A stretch of DNA of 64,000 nt from an uncultured Alphaproteobacteria bacterium (GTDB lineage: Bacteria > Pseudomonadota > Alphaproteobacteria > RF32 > CAG-239): contig CAKQUG010000001.1 of assembly GCA_934277545.1 (NCBI GenBank), positions 186,001 to 250,000 on the forward strand, written 5' to 3'. The translations under genes and the position numbers were made by a program. Under the pieces are notes generated by a model. The model was given only the letters and a program-made list of their open reading frames with translations, had not been told where the DNA came from and did not search any database. Every line of letters begins with the position of its first letter. Position 1 is the stretch's first letter. This document shows, one piece after another, positions 63,561 through 64,000 of this stretch.

Positions 63561-63956
63561 ATGTGGACTATGTTAAAAAAATTAGGCGCCGGAGAATATT
63601 CGCTGAAAATTACATTTTGGCTGTTCGGACTGATGGGTATGCTGTTTTTCACCATTGCCACCCACATTACCCACAGCGGAGCTTTACGGATGATTTGTCC
63701 GTATGGCAGAGCTTGCTACCGCAGTGTGATTTTATACATTCTCAGTAATTTACCTATTTTAATGACCACATCCGGGCGCCTATCGGCTTTTGCGCCGCAT
63801 TTGCTGACCAGCGCACTGTTTGTTTGCTACTTTATAATTTTAATCCGCGGCTTATGGAAATGCAGCGACGCTTATGAAGGAACTAAATTTTGGGGTTTAA
63901 GCGCTAAACTGGTTATTATTTGCTTAGGATTTTTAAGCCTTAAATCAATTATCTGA
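63561..63956 (+). CDS. Small membrane protein (131 aa)
   Basis: 131 aa with three to four hydrophobic helices. KITFWLFGLMGMLFFTIATHI starts the first, and a C-terminal helix ends IICLGFLSLKSII. Residues AYEGTKFWGLSAKL lie between the last two helices. I do not recognise the family. AAGGAAT precedes ATG. It follows the peptidase by 10 nt, probably in the same operon. Confidence 0.65.
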   Translation: MWTMLKKLGAGEYSLKITFWLFGLMGMLFFTIATHITHSGALRMICPYGRACYRSVILYILSNLPILMTTSGRLSAFAPHLLTSALFVCYFIILIRGLWKCSDAYEGTKFWGLSAKLVIICLGFLSLKSII

Positions 63957-63967
63957 GGAGAACGATT

Positions 63968-64000
63968 ATGACCCGCACAATTTTTCTTTGCCTGCTTTTA
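63968..64000 (+). CDS. 5' end of a truncated gene, exported protein
   Basis: ATG 63968 with GAGGAG 7 nt upstream. The eleven visible residues (MTRTIFLCLLL) look like the start of a signal peptide. The rest is outside the window. Confidence 0.6.
   Translation, partial: MTRTIFLCLLL

Overview
The window is AT-rich chromosomal DNA from a Gram-negative bacterium, most likely a host-associated (gut-type) alphaproteobacterium. The evidence is tandem MCE (MlaD) proteins followed by a DUF2155 protein (an alphaproteobacterial arrangement), an RquA-like rhodoquinone methyltransferase, SecA with a zinc tail, FtsK, a periplasmic PpiC isomerase and many lineage-specific exported proteins. Most genes have good Shine-Dalgarno sites (GGAG or AGGA). 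A minority start after AT-only leaders without one. All identifications are read from motifs and remembered family features; no database search was run.

Left core (1-15.6 kb): a membrane metallophosphoesterase, a histidine phosphatase, an FMN reductase, a three-gene ABC/GldG/DUF4340 operon, the MlaD-MlaD-DUF2155 operon, a TetR/M50-like pair, an exported protein followed by a Mur ligase (Mpl/MurC type) and an S66 L,D-carboxypeptidase (a likely peptidoglycan-recycling pair), a second M50-like protein, small exported proteins, GtrA and tRNA-Thr(CGT).

Accessory island (about 16.9-36 kb): this region lies at the 3' end of tRNA-Glu(TTC). A roughly 205-bp direct repeat sits at both ends (16953-17156 and 35759-35965), and two shorter copies lie near the left end. 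All copies stop at the last seven bases of the tRNA. Between them are an exported protein, a possible ART-fold protein, a small module (SSB-tail protein, 44-aa protein, Cas2-like protein), a 1232-aa PD-(D/E)xK plus STAND NTPase protein that looks like an Avs-type antiphage system, a large serine recombinase, an Mpi/Pin-like invertase next to an autotransporter, a run of small ICE/plasmid-type genes ending in DUF3768, an HUH-type Rep gene broken by an in-frame TAG, and an orphan C5 cytosine methyltransferase. A 27-bp palindrome family is scattered through it, and two copies bracket the HUH gene in inverted orientation.

Right core (36-64 kb): YibQ-type deacetylase and lysS; RsmE, a NarL-type regulator and RquA; cmk; a HAD nucleotidase; lepA; ftsK; fabD, fabG and an unusual acyl-carrier-like protein; PpiC divergent from secA; serS; then a tightly packed run of HD phosphohydrolase, HAD phosphatase, a membrane-anchored protein resembling Memo plus AMMECR1, and an M49-like zinc peptidase. 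These are mainly translation, envelope, lipid and secretion functions.

The items most worth follow-up are the STAND/nuclease protein, the nested tRNA-Glu repeats, the palindrome family around the HUH gene, the invertase/autotransporter pair, and the carboxypeptidase with Cys in place of its nucleophilic Ser.
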